From Lithospermum erythrorhizon (taxonomy: Eukaryota; Streptophyta; Magnoliopsida; Boraginales; Boraginaceae), in the NCBI GenBank assembly GCA_019722365.1, contig JADFUC010001261.1, positions 1 to 64,000 on the forward strand: a stretch of 64,000 nt of DNA, in the 5' to 3' direction. The notes beneath the pieces were generated by a model. The model was not told where the DNA came from. It worked only from the letters and a program-made list of their open reading frames with translations, and did not search any database. The position numbers and the translations under genes were made by a program. Shown here piece after piece: positions 11,690 through 23,968 of this stretch; positions within the stretch are counted from its first letter, which is position 1; each line of letters begins with the position of its first letter.

Positions 11690-11745
11690 TAGTTCAATTG
11701 GTAAGTAAGCTTGTGTGTCATATAGAGCTCATAAGTTCAACTCCT
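11690..11745 (+). repeat. tRNA-like A box and B box, possible SINE head
   Basis: TAGTTCAATTGG at 11690 matches the pol III A box (TRGYNNANNNG), and GTTCAACTC at 11735 matches the B box (GWTCRANNC). The spacing of about 45 bases is as in tRNA-derived SINEs. The sequence does not fold into an intact tRNA that I can recognise. No 3' tail or target duplication was defined. Confidence 0.4.
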
Positions 11746-12244
11746 ATCAACCCCAATTCAATTTTATTAACTCATTCATAGCTAGAAGCTCTCTTTTGAT
11801 AATTCATTATAACAACTCATGAACTTTATTTAGGCACTCCAAATTCATGTTTTATAGTCCATTATGATGGAATCAGCAATTTATTAAGATCCTCTTGAAA
11901 GATTAAATTTAAATCAACTTATTATTCCATAGTAACAATTTTGTTATAAATATTTTATTGATAATAAAATATATTAATGTATATTTCGAACGACCTCCTC
12001 ATGTAAGCTAGATCCGCCCCTAACTTTAAGTAAGGTTCAATGGTCATGAGGAAATGAAGGTAATACTATATTATTAGTCTACTCAAAACCGTCTCATAGA
12101 CAACGGGGGCCTTGTGCCTAGATATAAAATGAGACCCCTTTAATAAATTTATTAATAATTTGTTTACAATATAAAAATAAATAATCATATAAATTTAGAA
12201 ATCTCATTTAATAGACTATTTCGAACATTCATTAAATTTTTTTT

Positions 12245-13720
12245 TTTGCAAAAAATAAAACCTTCATTTGAAAAGTGAAATTCTTCTTGCATTTCTTGAA
12301 ACAAAATGATCAATCAACTCTTCATATCTAAACTTATCCAAAAAATTATTCTCTATTTTTATCATCGGATTCACCGCTAACTCATTAAGTCTTTCCAGAG
12401 ACATTGAAGAACACATGTAGGACTTCAACAACTTCAGTTTTGAAAAGCTTCGTTCTGCAGATGCAACAATAACAGGAATAGTCAATAATATTCTATAAGC
12501 AATAACCACATTAGGAAAACAATCTGATTGTTTCAGAATGTCAATGGGCCCCATCTTTCATGGAGGCAATAATTCTCTAAACAATTTTAACTCCACGTGT
12601 AATTCATCCCTCTCAATATTAGATTGAATATGATTCGTAAGTGCCTTATGAAGATTAGTAAAATGATGTTTATCCTCCAAAGATAGCAACTTGTTCAAAT
12701 GAAGATTAGTAAAATGATCTTTATCCTCCAAAGATAGCAACTTGTTCAATTCATCCCACGTGTAAAATGATCTTTATCCTCCAGTTTCCCTGTATTTTTC
12801 AAAATAAGAAATCAACCATTTCACTTGTTCAATTGTAATATCAATGATCATATCCTTTGATTGCATCTGTTTGCTAACCATATTGACAATAGTTAATACT
12901 TCGTGCCAAATGATTATTGACATCAAAAACTCAAAGTTCCTAACCTCATTGGTTGCTAATGATTTTGCTTCACTTCCAATTTTTGGATCACTATCAGTTT
13001 CTACAACTTGAAGTAAAGCTTCTTGAATCTCTACCATTTGAAATCTTATAGCATACCATTTGAAATCTTATAGCACGAACACTATTAATATGAATCTCCC
13101 AACGAGTAGCTGATAATGACTTAAGAATCAACCCGTCTACTTTTAAAATATTCCATCTCATCGTAGAATTTGCAAAAATTATGTAAATACGTTGTATATC
13201 TCCAAAAAGTCTCTACCTTTACTACAAGTGTTGGTCATATTACACAATGCTAAATTTAGACTATGACAACCTATGGAGTATAGAATACTACTAGGATTTT
13301 TATCTAAAAGTCTTTTTTGCACACCTTAATGTTTTCATTTTGATCTGTTATCGTAACCTTGGCCTCTGACATTGTCTAAGTCAAAACCTAAAGTCTCAAA
13401 TTCTTTTAGTAAAATCTCAAACAATCTTTGCCCAGTTGTATCATTGACATTCAGAAAAAAGATAAAAATGATTCTTCCACAACAATATTATTTGAAGGGA
13501 CATCCACATATCTTAAGATCAAAGTCATTTGTTCATCACGACTATAATTAGGAGTACAATCGAGAATCATAAAATATTTAAGCTGTTTATCTTCACATTT
13601 AATCTTAGAAACTTAAAACAAGAAAGTATCAACTCATTTTGACTGTTATGTCTTAGGTAATGAGAATGAAGTTCATCATTTATAATGCGTTGAACATGCT
13701 CCTGAATGACAGGGACAATA
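12245..13720 (-). pseudogene. hAT transposase (ZMYM1-like/DUF4371 type), decayed
   Basis: The best preserved part is the C-terminal hAT dimerisation domain at 12264-12554. It contains the motif PVIVASAERSFSKLKLLKSY near 12475-12415, followed by SSMSLERLNELA. Further upstream on the minus strand, at 13260-13020 and with frame changes, are GCHSLNLALCNMTNTCSKG, then [20 protein letters not shown], then [20 protein letters not shown]. These are typical of the zinc-finger-MYM-type hAT family found in plants. Stops, frameshifts and a local duplication (12640-12790) show it is dead. The terminal inverted repeats and 8-bp duplication were not identified. Confidence 0.85.
12645..12790. repeat. Tandem duplication inside the hAT pseudogene
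   Basis: A segment of about 58 bp (GAAGATTAGTAAAATGAT, then TTTATCCTCCAAAGATAGCA, then ACTTGTTCAA) occurs twice in a row. A third partial copy (GTAAAATGATCTTTATCCTC) follows at about 12761. It duplicates the LLSLEDKDHFTNLH part of the former protein. Confidence 0.85.
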
Positions 13721-13739
13721 AACAAGGCCTAGGGGCACA

Positions 13740-14212
13740 GACTTGACTATGTTAGCTTGTACCTTAAACAACCAGGTAATGTCACCGCAATAATGAAATT
13801 TTGGTCAAGGTTTATCCAAAATTTGGGCTCGTCCGGAGGCGGATTGAACCGATGGAAGATCACCAAATAAATGGAAATGGGCTACGAGGATGGGCCAGGG
13901 GTGAATCCCTCGAGAACAATTAAGCAAATCCTTCAGGGTTTTGCGAAGAAAGGATCTGTTAGTTGATAATGGTAAGATGAGCTTAATTAAGAAGATAATT
14001 ATGAGTGGCATTGAAGATCATAATTATCTATCACCTTAATGATTCGGAAACGTTACTACCCGATAGTAATGGGGAAATCAGAACTTCGAAACGGTCTAGC
14101 ACCTATAAAGGTAAACCTTGAGACAAATCAAGTAAGTTCACTTTGATACCCCAAAATCTATTTACAGAAACAAACTCTCTCGATCTCTTATTGACTTGAT
14201 CGTCGGAGTGTT
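13740..14212 (+). mobile_element. Ty3/gypsy-type LTR fragment (R-U5-like)
   Basis: The stretch TTATTGACTTGATCGTCGGAGTG at 14189-14211 resembles the junction often seen near the 3' end of Tat/Ogre and other gypsy LTRs in plants, where the following bases encode a TTTGCAGG-like segment. Upstream are the TTTGATACCCC and CTCTCTCGATCTC segments usual for this region. The boundaries are uncertain, and no coding region is attached. Confidence 0.4.
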
Positions 14213-14455
14213 TTGCCGGGCAACCGGTCTTTTGTTTTGAGCTTTTCCATATGGACAGCGTATCAAGAAACAGTCGGAAGACTTGTCATCTGGTCCACTA
14301 TCAAAACCGGACCAGATCATCAACTAGTATTTTCACACGGCCAACTATATGTGGCTCTGTCTAGAGCACGTAGGGGATGCAATGTGAATGTACTTATTAT
14401 GCCACCTACCTATAGTGATGAGGGTACACGACATACAACAAATGTCGTATAAAAG
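14213..14455 (+). pseudogene. Helitron helicase C-terminal fragment
   Basis: The reading frame contains VFSHGQLYVALSRARRGCNV followed by NVLIMPP at 14328-14405. This is motif VI of the Pif1-like helicase domain of plant Helitron Rep/Hel proteins (usual form PVFSHGQLYVALSRARS). A stop follows at 14450-14452, about where the protein normally ends. The upstream helicase motifs are missing, replaced by unrelated sequence. The Helitron CTRR terminus and 3' hairpin were not recognised. Confidence 0.85.
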
Positions 14456-16640
14456 GACATCATTGTAGATGCAAGGACTGACTTGCCATGATTAGAGATC
14501 AATTCGAAGCTTTCATCCTTTTGAGTGGAGTCCATTCTTCTATTTATTGTTATGTTTTTTCTAGAGTCCCAATGTAAGAATGATGCTACATGTTTCCCGC
14601 ATTATGTGTTTACCCAGTGGAAAAGTACTCTTGGCATCTTTCCTTGACTAGTAGTTGAAGTAGTCATTCTCGTTTCTCTTCCCATTGCTCTTTCTGCTGC
14701 AACTTATAGCAAAGTTCTTGGATTAGGAGAGATCTCGGGGGCATCTCCTGGGTTCTAGCATATCATCTCATGGAGTGTAGCCAACATTCTTCGTCTCGTA
14801 TCACGGTATATCCAATAACGAGGATTGGTTACGTGTAAGGATATGTACACAAGAAGTGTATTCATGGCTAGCCGGATAGGGATTCAGTGCAGGGTAGCTT
14901 TCTATCAATCTAAATCATCTCTGAATGTGATTCTCCCAGCTTTCATGTTGACTAAGGTTTGGAGCATATGCATCCTATCCTCTTTCAGCCTCTGCATAAA
15001 GGAGAATCTCAACTCAGCATAGGACAAATCCACTCTTACATCGTGATACTTAACCTTGATGTGATACGACATCGAAGACATCATGAGGCTCTTGACCTCG
15101 GCTGCATCAGCCAAATACTAATCTCATATCTTGTCCTTGGGATCGAGTCGCCTTTGGAACTTCTAGGGCTCATTAAGTAGCACGTACTCAGTTCGCTAGT
15201 GGGTTAGAACCTTCCTCCAAAAACCTCGGCCATATATATAGAAATTATAGTTTATCGACATACATCTCTTGAGTCGGATCGAAAAAACGCTCACGGGGAA
15301 ATGGGGACTCATACTGAACTACAGTAGAAAATACATAAAAAAAACAACTTAATCTATATGTCACAAAATATTATATAATCTAATAATAGAATTATTATAC
15401 TATTGTTTACAATTGCACTAAACACACAAAGTATGCCAATAAGCGTAGCCTAAGCCCGAATGGCGTACGCATAACATTTCATTTTAAATCACATAAGCAA
15501 GCGTACCATCACGCTATTACGACTTATCATAATCTTGGGATTACCAAAAATTCAACTTAGATTGTATTGGCAATCTCTCTCATGTCAACGGGTCCACGTC
15601 ATGCTTTGAAAATCCTTAGTAAAGCGGACCAAAAGCGTTGAATGCGAGGTGGAATGAAAATACAAGCTTGAGTTCTTGAGCGGAGCTTAACTATCCCATC
15701 GAATGGCATCCCAGATGTGACACGTCTGCATATCGGCAGATCCGCGCACACAAATGATCCGATTTCGACTTTACCTTTTAGTATGACGTGCTTACTTATT
15801 TATTATGTGGGATTTGTATATTTATTAATTCTTATGAAATGTAGGTATATATCGATCAAAACAAGCTAAAGAATACACTCATGAGTCTTACGAAAATATA
15901 TTATTGGGAAATTGTGATATAATTATTAAATGTTCTTCTTTTAGTTCCATAAATAATTTTTTCACTGTTGACATATCCTTTGGAGTGGATTAATAGCTTA
16001 TAATTAGTATAACTTAGTACGATTAATTTTCTCAAGTTTTAATGCATTTCTTAAATAAAAGACTCCATACCTTAAGTAAAATAGTATTTATAGGTCATAT
16101 TATCTATATAATATAATAATATATCATAAGGTCAGGCATCCATCAAATATCTATCATATTATGTTATGCATGATAAATAATCAATATTATATTTAAAACA
16201 TACATGACATGGATGAAGCAATAAAATAGGCACACACATTGCATGTCAAGAATAATCATCAAATGAAATAAACTATTTATTTTGTCTAAGTATAAATTCA
16301 ATAGTGATCTAATCCTAGTGTTCATTTAATATCAAATATCAAATATATCTAGCATTTTCTAAAAACACTCATTTTACACTTACGATGATTAATTCTTAAA
16401 TTATGTCATAAATTGAAACTCTCTTTATCTAATAATTTTAGGTCTCGGTCCTAATTAAATCAAATTTGAAATATCATTATTAAATCTACTCGAAATTAGA
16501 ATTTAATTGGCCTAAGTCCATTAGCTTTAATTGATTCTAAGAAACAATTAACATTTAATCTAATCTAATTAGAACTAATTTTAATGTGATTAAAAATAAT
16601 TGATTAAAATAATTTTCATCGAGAAATTAAATTAATTCAA
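14456..16640. other. No recognisable gene; mixed repeat debris
   Basis: The GC-richer part (14460-15240) contains a minus-strand frame at 14905-15114 (MADAAEVKSLMMSSMSYHIK...) that resembles no family I know and may be retroelement debris. The part at 15300-16640 is AT-rich and non-coding. Confidence 0.4.
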
Positions 16641-17402
16641 TTCAATTGATGTCCGATAAATCAATTTGGGCAAAAATCCATCAAAATTAAATTTGGATCA
16701 AACCAAAATTCAATTGATCCATTTAGTAAACCAAACGGACCAAATTAACAACCCAAACCGCCTGGCCCAATTAGGCCCAAACGGATCAGCCCAATCCAAA
16801 GCAGCCAAACCGGACCTGACATGGCATGACACGTGGCACACACGTGGCATGACATGTGGTGCCACGTGGTAACCATGTGGCATGACACGTGTCGAGACAC
16901 GTATCATCCACATTAATAACGCTGGCAAGTGTCAGCGAATCCGGGTCGGGTCGGGTCAGTTAGTCGGGTCGAGAATCAGCTTCGGGTTTGACATGGGTCA
17001 GCGAGTTGACTTTCGTTTGGCCAGAGTCAACTTTCGGTTGATTCGAGTATTCTTCGCGTCGACCCTAATCAATTCGTTGACTTACATGACACAATTCGGA
17101 AACGAGAATCGATGGTTTTACCCGTTTCAATTAACAAACTAACATAAAAATTAATTCGGAAATATCCAAAAAAAAATCTTAAAAATCAGAAATATTATTT
17201 AAAAAAATTCACATTAAAAGATTTCGAAAATAATTAATTTTTAATCATATTTAATTATTTTATCAACATAATTCATTAACAAGAATTAAAAAAATTATAA
17301 AACCAAATTAAACATGCAAAACAGTCCAAATTTAGCAAAAACATTTTCATGCTTGTTTACATAATTATAATCACGTAACCTGAGCTCTGAGGCCACTTTT
17401 GG
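16641..17402 (-). mobile_element. Copia element 5' leader, truncated
   Basis: This lies directly inside the LTR at 17403-18214. On the minus strand it starts with a damaged primer-binding site (about 17402-17382, CCAAAAGTGGCCTCAGAGCT in place of the usual TGGTATCAGAGC), then continues GGTTACGTGATTATAATTAT and on into an AT-rich leader. The part at 16640-17100 is GC-richer and holds repeated CACGTG and GGGTCGGGTC motifs. No gag or pol frame follows, so the element is truncated. The left limit is approximate. Confidence 0.6.
16830..16891. promoter_or_regulatory. Cluster of four CACGTG (G-box) palindromes
   Basis: CACGTG occurs at 16830-16835, 16841-16846, 16863-16868 and 16886-16891. Several lie in the ABRE-like form ACGTGGC, inside a GGCATGACACGTGGCA-type repeat. 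G-boxes are bound by bZIP and bHLH factors. Activity here is not shown by the sequence. Confidence 0.6.
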
Positions 17403-18214
17403 TGTTCTTAAACGTATAATTAAGTTCTAAACTTAACGGATACGAATCCCAGAATGCTACGGATTGTACAAAAATAATAAACAAAATTGGCTACAAGTGT
17501 GTACCTTATTTTCGACAATATCAATGAGGTTGGCAGCGGAATTGAATTGCTCACAATACCCAAGCAGAGTATCTCTAAGATCGTCCACACCAGTAAATTG
17601 CGAACTACTTCCGTACGTTTACTAGAATGCTTAAAGTATAAACTAGGAAATAAAAGATGGAAGAAAAACAAAAACGGGATTTCGGAAATTAGGGTTGTAG
17701 GTGGAGAGAGTTTTGATTTCATGAAAATCAAAATATGAGCATTTTTTTTAGTTGTGTTTAATTGTGCCAGTTAAATAGGCAAACACATGAGAGTTTTGAG
17801 GAGATAAAAACTCCTCAAAATCCTATCTACTCCACACTTAAACGAGCCGAGCTCAGTTCTAAATATTTCGATTTTTAAGTCTGAATGTTTCCTTCACGTT
17901 TCACTTTATACTCGGGAAGTTTATAATACATTTATTATATAGTTCGGTTTACTGTTTGTGTGTGACCTCTTAGGACGAATTGACAAGAGTAATATATTAA
18001 ATAATATTAACCGAATATTATATTTAATATATAGATTACGAGCGGACTCTAGTAAGCCATCGTAACCCCTAATGTCAATACGTTAAATCCTAAAATACTA
18101 ATTGTCTAACAATTAATATATATTGAACTTACATATATATATGAGTAAATCGGTTGTACAATCTAAATTATTCAACGGGCATTTTATGAGATCGGATTTC
18201 TCATAGTTTCAACA
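17403..18214 (-). mobile_element. Ty1/copia LTR, 812 bp
   Basis: On the minus strand the LTR starts TGTTGAAACTATGAGAAATC and ends ..TTTAAGAACA, giving TGTT/AACA terminal inverted repeats. It is followed at once by the damaged initiator-Met primer site, so it is the 5' LTR of a minus-strand element. The 3' LTR was not found in the window. The two opposing ORFs inside are LTR sequence, not genes. Confidence 0.75.
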
Positions 18215-18866
18215 AATTTTACTATATTTTGTTCAAATTTGATTTATATGTTTGACTTCATTTCGAGAACATATACTCACATTTTGCATATCATCTACAT
18301 ACAAGAGCAAATCCTCCTACTTATAAAAGTGTGAGTTGTGCTATTTTTCTTTTCACAGTACTAATTACTATATTACTCTTATTATAATATTTTCTATTGA
18401 TGAAAAAATATGTTTCTAAAATTTTAAAACGGACTCATATAACAATTAATAATTAATAAGTCTAAAGTTTTACCTAAAAATTCTATAACAATCCAAACAT
18501 AATTGGAGTTATCTACTCTCTTATAATATGTGCAATAGTTTCACCACTTTCATACATATGTTAATTATCATATCAATTATATATAAAATATTTAACATCT
18601 TTACCAATAGATAAAAAGTGTTTGATATAATAATAATGCCTTTCGATTTTTTTAATTTTATCATAACAATAAGTAAATTTCATTTTAATACAATGAATTA
18701 GTCTACTCATACTAAATTTTTTTCTATGATAATTATTTAATTATAAATTAAAATTATTTTTCACATTAAGAGTACAATTAAAGAATATATATCTAAATTA
18801 TTATGTAATATTTTGTATTACATTACAAAAATTGAAATAAAAAAATGTCAAGTTACATATCTAATA

Positions 18867-19108
18867 CTCCCTCCATCCCCAATAGATTGTCAAGGTTTAA
18901 ATTTGAATTTTCACAAATTAAATGTTAAATTTAAATATTTTTATTTATGTTGTATAATATTTGGTGAAAAATTATCAAATAATAATATTTTCAATGTACT
19001 CTAATGACACTAAATTTTATTCAAATCAAAATTATGTTTACCGATGGCGTAAAGTTTGTCAAGTTAGACATAAATCAAGCATAACTTGATCATTTAGTAT
19101 GGTGGGAG
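18867..19108. mobile_element. Stowaway-like MITE, 242 bp, TA target duplication
   Basis: The left end is CTCCCTCCATCCCC, matching the Stowaway consensus CTCCCTCCGTCCC. The right end is ..GTATGGTGGGAG. TA flanks both ends (18865-18866, 19109-19110). A subterminal inverted pair, TTGTCAAG, is seen near both ends. The interior is non-coding. The flanks (18215-18866 and 19111-19464) are AT-rich and hold no gene. Confidence 0.82.
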
Positions 19109-19464
19109 TAATAGGTGAATATTTATTTCAATTTAATTTTTATTATAATATATATAACATGTTAGTTTTTATACTTAAATAAAAATATCTTTATCTATAA
19201 ACTATAAATGCAATAATTAATTTGAGTTGAATTCAATATATGAAAGAGAATTAAAAAAAATTCAATCTTCACTATTTAATATTGATTAGTAATTAGTAAA
19301 CTAAATAAGAATATATTGTCATAATAATACTTATATTAGTTTTCACTCTATATGAAATATAATTCATCGATATTATAGTCTAAAAAATACATGCATGAAT
19401 ATGTATATTATAGGTATATAATCCTTTATTGATGAACATTCGATGTACAAATGGGAGATATGCT

Positions 19465-22070
19465 TGTAATAACCGTTACAAAAAAAAAAAAAAAATTCGA
19501 TTCGGCGGTTGGACCCGAATAGTATAATTTTTCGATGATAATATTATTCGTAAAATTTTTTTAGCAATTTCATTTATAATTTAGTAGTGTTTTCCATGGA
19601 AGATTTTATCTTTAAAATCGGCGGGTTCGTGGAATTTAGGAAATGCGATAAGCGAATTAGCGAAACCGAGCGGGTTCGAATTTTTATAAATATCTTTTCA
19701 AGCTCATCCTCCACATCACCAAACACTTCATCTTCATCCTTTTCTTCTTGCTAGGGCCGAAAATACCCCCTCATTTTCCCCTTGAACAAATTTTTCCATT
19801 TCTCTCTTCAATTGTCGCTCAAACTCAAATCGGATTGTAGAATATTGTTCTCCTCATCATTCTCTTCGAGTAGAGGTAAGAAATTTCAAGTCTTTCGAGA
19901 TATTTCTTGGGTTTTGAGATTGTTGACTTTTACATAATTGAATTTTATGATAAATCTTAGTTGGTTATGGGTTCTATGACGTATATAAGTAATTCATGAT
20001 TTAGGGGTTGTTTGAGGCGTTATGGTCGAGTTGACTTTTGGTTTTCGTTGACTTTTTAGGTTGATATTTTTCTAAAACTTTAAATGTGTAGGAGGTTATA
20101 TTGGGACCTTATTATAGTTGTTATGATGTTAAATTGGTGATTTAAAATTTATTAAAGGGTATGTTGAAAAGTGAAAATTCCAAGTTGAGTTATAATTGAT
20201 ATTCGGAGATATAGATTGATGATATGGACTTGATGATTAATGAATGACTTATAAGTTGATTTGTAATGAGAAAGTGATAAGATGGAATTTAGCGGGGGAT
20301 CGATTGGGTTGTGTCCGATGGGATTATAATTCGATAGTTTATCCGTTAAGTTAGACCATTTAGAAATAGTTCCCCTAAGAATTGGTTATGTATCCTCTAG
20401 AACGCCGGTATAGTAATAGGTTTTGATCATACTTTAGATTATTTGTTGGCGTTGTCGTGGAAAAGGGCCGATTACCTTGATTGTGTACTTTCGCGAAGGT
20501 TTTGCGGTAGCTAAGCGAGAGGTGAGTACTTATCTCCACCAGGTGTTACTTTACTTACACTTACCTTGATTTGTGATATACATGTTATTGTGGTGTGATT
20601 ATGTGAGAATGATGTGCATGTCATTGTGTTATGATTATGAGGTGATATACATGTAATTGTTGTGTTATGTGATTGGCTGTGTTTGTGTGTGAAGATTCTT
20701 TGAGTAAATAACGACGAACTCCAACATATTACGAGATGCAATGGCTGGCGGCACTATTATATTATATTGGCCTTGTCGGCACTTTTATTATGTTGTGGCC
20801 TTGTCGGCGATTGTGATTGATTTACGATTGTGGGATGTTTTAGGCGTGTCTTTGTAATATTATTTGGGAGTAAGTGGTATTTGGGTTATGCATGAGTTTG
20901 AGGCCTTGAGTATCAGGGGGTGACCCTATAGTTGGGATTACCAGGGATTGGGCTCTGTTAGCCTTGCGAGGATATGTAGCGCTATTGGCCCTATACTACA
21001 CACGGTATAGCGTGCGGTTTTGGCCTTGCTCTTCGGTATAAGGTATGACTCTCTTTTGATCGCTTTCTTTGTGTGCATTGTCGGTGTGGCCCATACTACG
21101 GTATAGCGTGCGATTGTATATACTTAGGTATAAGAGCGGTATGAGTCTTTTGATCTTTCTTTGTGTGCATTGTCGATGTGGCCCATACTCTACGGTATAG
21201 CGTGCGGTTTGTATATAACCCGGTATAAGAGCGGTGTTTAAATGTATTTGATCCATTCTAGCGAGGTAGGCAGTTGAATATATGCGCATTAGAGGTTGAG
21301 TATACTTGGAGATATGAGATAGAGGTGATGACTAGATTTATAGTCGATGTTAGTCTACGTGATTTCATTTGGGTGATTATGTGCTTTATTGAGACTTTCT
21401 ATTATATCTTAACATGTATGCACAGGACAACCTTGAAACCTTGTTGGCCTGACTGATTAAATAGTCCACGGATATATGTATATTATTCATATTTGACTAT
21501 TAAAATTCTGACTATCTACCGTTTCGTTGGTAAGTCCACCCCACGTATTTAAATTTCACTAAGCCATGACTTACACCTTTCGCTCACAGGCGGCATTTTT
21601 TTCATTGTGCCGGAGTTGGCCAGTGGCTAGTTGGGCAAAAGAGGCATTTGGAGAGTTTTGTTCCCGAGGCTTCATTGAGCATCGGGTAGCTGAGGATCTG
21701 ATCTCATTTTGATGTGTTGTCAACCAGTTTTCATTATTGTATTTCCTTTTGAAATCTCTTAGCCTTGTGTTGAGTCATTACGTATTCGGGATCTGATGCG
21801 TATCATCTGTTGTAGCCTTGCCGGCATTACTTTATTTTGAGATATGTTGTATATATATATGGGTTGGTTGTTTAGATATCAGCTGATGGATTATAAAATT
21901 TTAAAACTGTTTTGATTTGGGAAACTTATTTGAGATCACATTTTTGGGATGAAGCAATTGTGTTTTTAAAAGCGAGTAGATCCATCGGTTTGGTGACTAC
22001 GGTGTTCAGTTTACAATGACTCTCTCACCTCGGGCGGCCGACTGGGGCGGAGTGGTCTGGTACCCTCATC
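19465..22070 (+). mobile_element. Older, partial LTR related to the 22184-31718 element
   Basis: This starts TGTAATAACCGTTACA followed by a poly-A run. It then parallels the LTRs of the downstream element: the TCCTCCACATCACCAAACACTTC leader, the GATTGGGTTGTGTCCGATGGG and GTTCCCCTAAGAATTGGTTA blocks, two GGCCTTGTCGGCAC minisatellite units, and six CTATAC..GTATAG-type hairpins at 20985-21235. Its 3' third (21590-22070) differs from the two downstream LTRs. It carries an LTR-tail-like TTGGTGACTACGG..CCTCGGGCGGCC but lacks the TCGTTACA end, so the right boundary is uncertain. It is probably a solo or truncated LTR of a sister subfamily. Confidence 0.6.
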
Positions 22071-22178
22071 TTCTATTTGAATGACTTCGTGTGATGTTTA
22101 TATTAAAGTTTTTATTTATATCAAAATTTTAAAGTTTTCATATCAAGTAATATTAATCACATATATTATTGAGGGATT

Positions 22179-22183
22179 TAACT
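22179..22183. repeat. Target site duplication TAACT (left)
   Basis: TAACT directly precedes the 5' LTR and is repeated exactly at 31719-31723 directly after the 3' LTR. Five bases is the normal duplication length for LTR retrotransposons. Confidence 0.85.
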
Positions 22184-23539
22184 TATAACCCGTTACAAAA
22201 AAAAAAAAAAAAAAAAAATTTCGATTCGTGGTATGACCCGGGAATAGTAAAATTTTTCGATGATGATATTTTTCCGTAAAATTTTTGAGCCGAATATCAT
22301 TTATAATTTAGTAGTGTTTGCCATGGAAGAATTTTATCTTTGAAGCCGGTTGGTGAAATTTAAATGCGATAAGCGAATTAACGAGCCGAGCAGGACTCGA
22401 GAGTTTTTAAAATATCTACTCATCCCTATCCTCCACATCATCACAACACTTCACCATCTTCATTTTTTTTTCCATGTTGGCGAGATATGCCATCTCTCCC
22501 CCCCTTGAACATTTTTTTTTCCATTTCTCTCTTCAATTGTCGCTCAAACTCAAAATCGGTTGTAGAATATTGTTCTCCCCATCATTCTCTTCGAGTTAAG
22601 GTAAGAAATTTCAAGTCTTTCGAGATATTTCTTGGGTTTTGACATAGTTGACTTTTAGTTGACTTTTCCATAATTGAATTTTATGATAAATCTTAGTTGG
22701 TTATGGGTTCTGTGACGTATATAAGTGATGAATTCGTGATTTAGAGATCGTTTGAGGACGTTATGGTCGAGTTGACTTTTAGGTTTTAGTTGACTTTTTA
22801 TATGGATGTTGTTATGAGACTCTAAATGTGTAGGAGGTTATATTGGGACCTTATTATAGTTATTTTGATGTTAAATTGGTGATTTAAAATTGATTAAAGA
22901 TTGTTATGTTGAAAAAGTGTAAATTCAGGTTGTAGTTATAGTGATATTTCGAATTATAGATTGTTAATTATGGACTTGATGATTAGTTGAATAACTTATA
23001 AGATCCAATTTATGAAAGTGATAAGATGGAATTGCTTGAAATCGATTGGGTTGTGTCCGATGGGATTATAATTCGATAGTTTATCCGTTAAGTTAGACCA
23101 TTTAGAGATAGTTCCCCTAAGAGTTGGTTATGTATCCTCTAGGCAGCGGTATATAGTAGTAGGTCTTGATTATACTTTAAGGTGTTGTTTAGGCGTTGAT
23201 CGTGGAAAAAGGGCAGTTACCTTGATTGTCTTTCGTGAAGGTTTTGCGGTAGCTAGCAGAGGTGAGTACTTATCTCACGTGTATTACCTTATGTACTTCT
23301 TTCAAAATGGTGTACACATCCTTGTATTATAATTATGTGTAAAAGTGTAGTCTTTGTAAGATAATTATGTGTGAATGGTATATATGTCCTTGTGATATGA
23401 TTACGGAAGGTATACATGTAATGGTTGTACGATTATGTGGCAGGCCTAATATGATTATATGACTCTATTACGCGACATTGAAGGTGGTTTGAGGTAAGTG
23501 ATGGCTGAACTCCCAACTAAATTTACGTGATATGTGTAG

Positions 23540-23785
23540 CCCGGCACCTGTGATATTTATGTGGCCTGTCGGCACTTGTGGTATTTATGTGGCCTGTCGG
23601 CACTTGTGGTATTTATGTGGCTTTAACCGACGCTTTGTGGTATTTATGTGGCCTTGTCGGCACTTGTGGTATTTATGTGGCCTTGTCGGCACTTGTGGTA
23701 TTTATGTGGCCTTGTCGGCACTTGTGGTATTTATGTGGCCTTGTCGGCACTGGTGGTATTTATGTGGCCTTGACGGCGGTTGTGA
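23540..23785 (+). repeat. 29-bp minisatellite in the 5' LTR, about 8 units
   Basis: The unit is GGTATTTATGTGGCC then TTGTCGGCACTTGT (29 bp). Copy number differs between LTR copies: about 8 here, about 6 in the 3' LTR and about 2 in the older LTR near 20750. This indicates expansion and contraction by slippage or unequal exchange. Confidence 0.9.
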
Positions 23786-23968
23786 TTGATTTACGATTGT
23801 GTGGTGTATTAGCTGTGTGCTTTGCTATTGTTGGGAGTAAAGTAGTTGGTTGTCGAGAGGTGTTCGATGGAGTTATGTATGACATTGAGGTGACTTGAGT
23901 AATTGTATATGACCCTATAGTTGGGACTACTAGGGATTAGAGTGACTCTCGCTGTAGGGATATGTGGC

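Noticed and set aside
16666..17142. Three ORFs in the G-box repeat region
   Set aside because: They are translations of CATGACACGTGGC-type and GGGTCGGGTC repeats in a copia leader, on both strands.
23532..23898. Two overlapping ORFs of 85 and 106 residues with repeated WYLCGL-type motifs
   Set aside because: They are translations of the 29-bp minisatellite, which is not a multiple of three, so each unit shifts frame; they lie inside an LTR.
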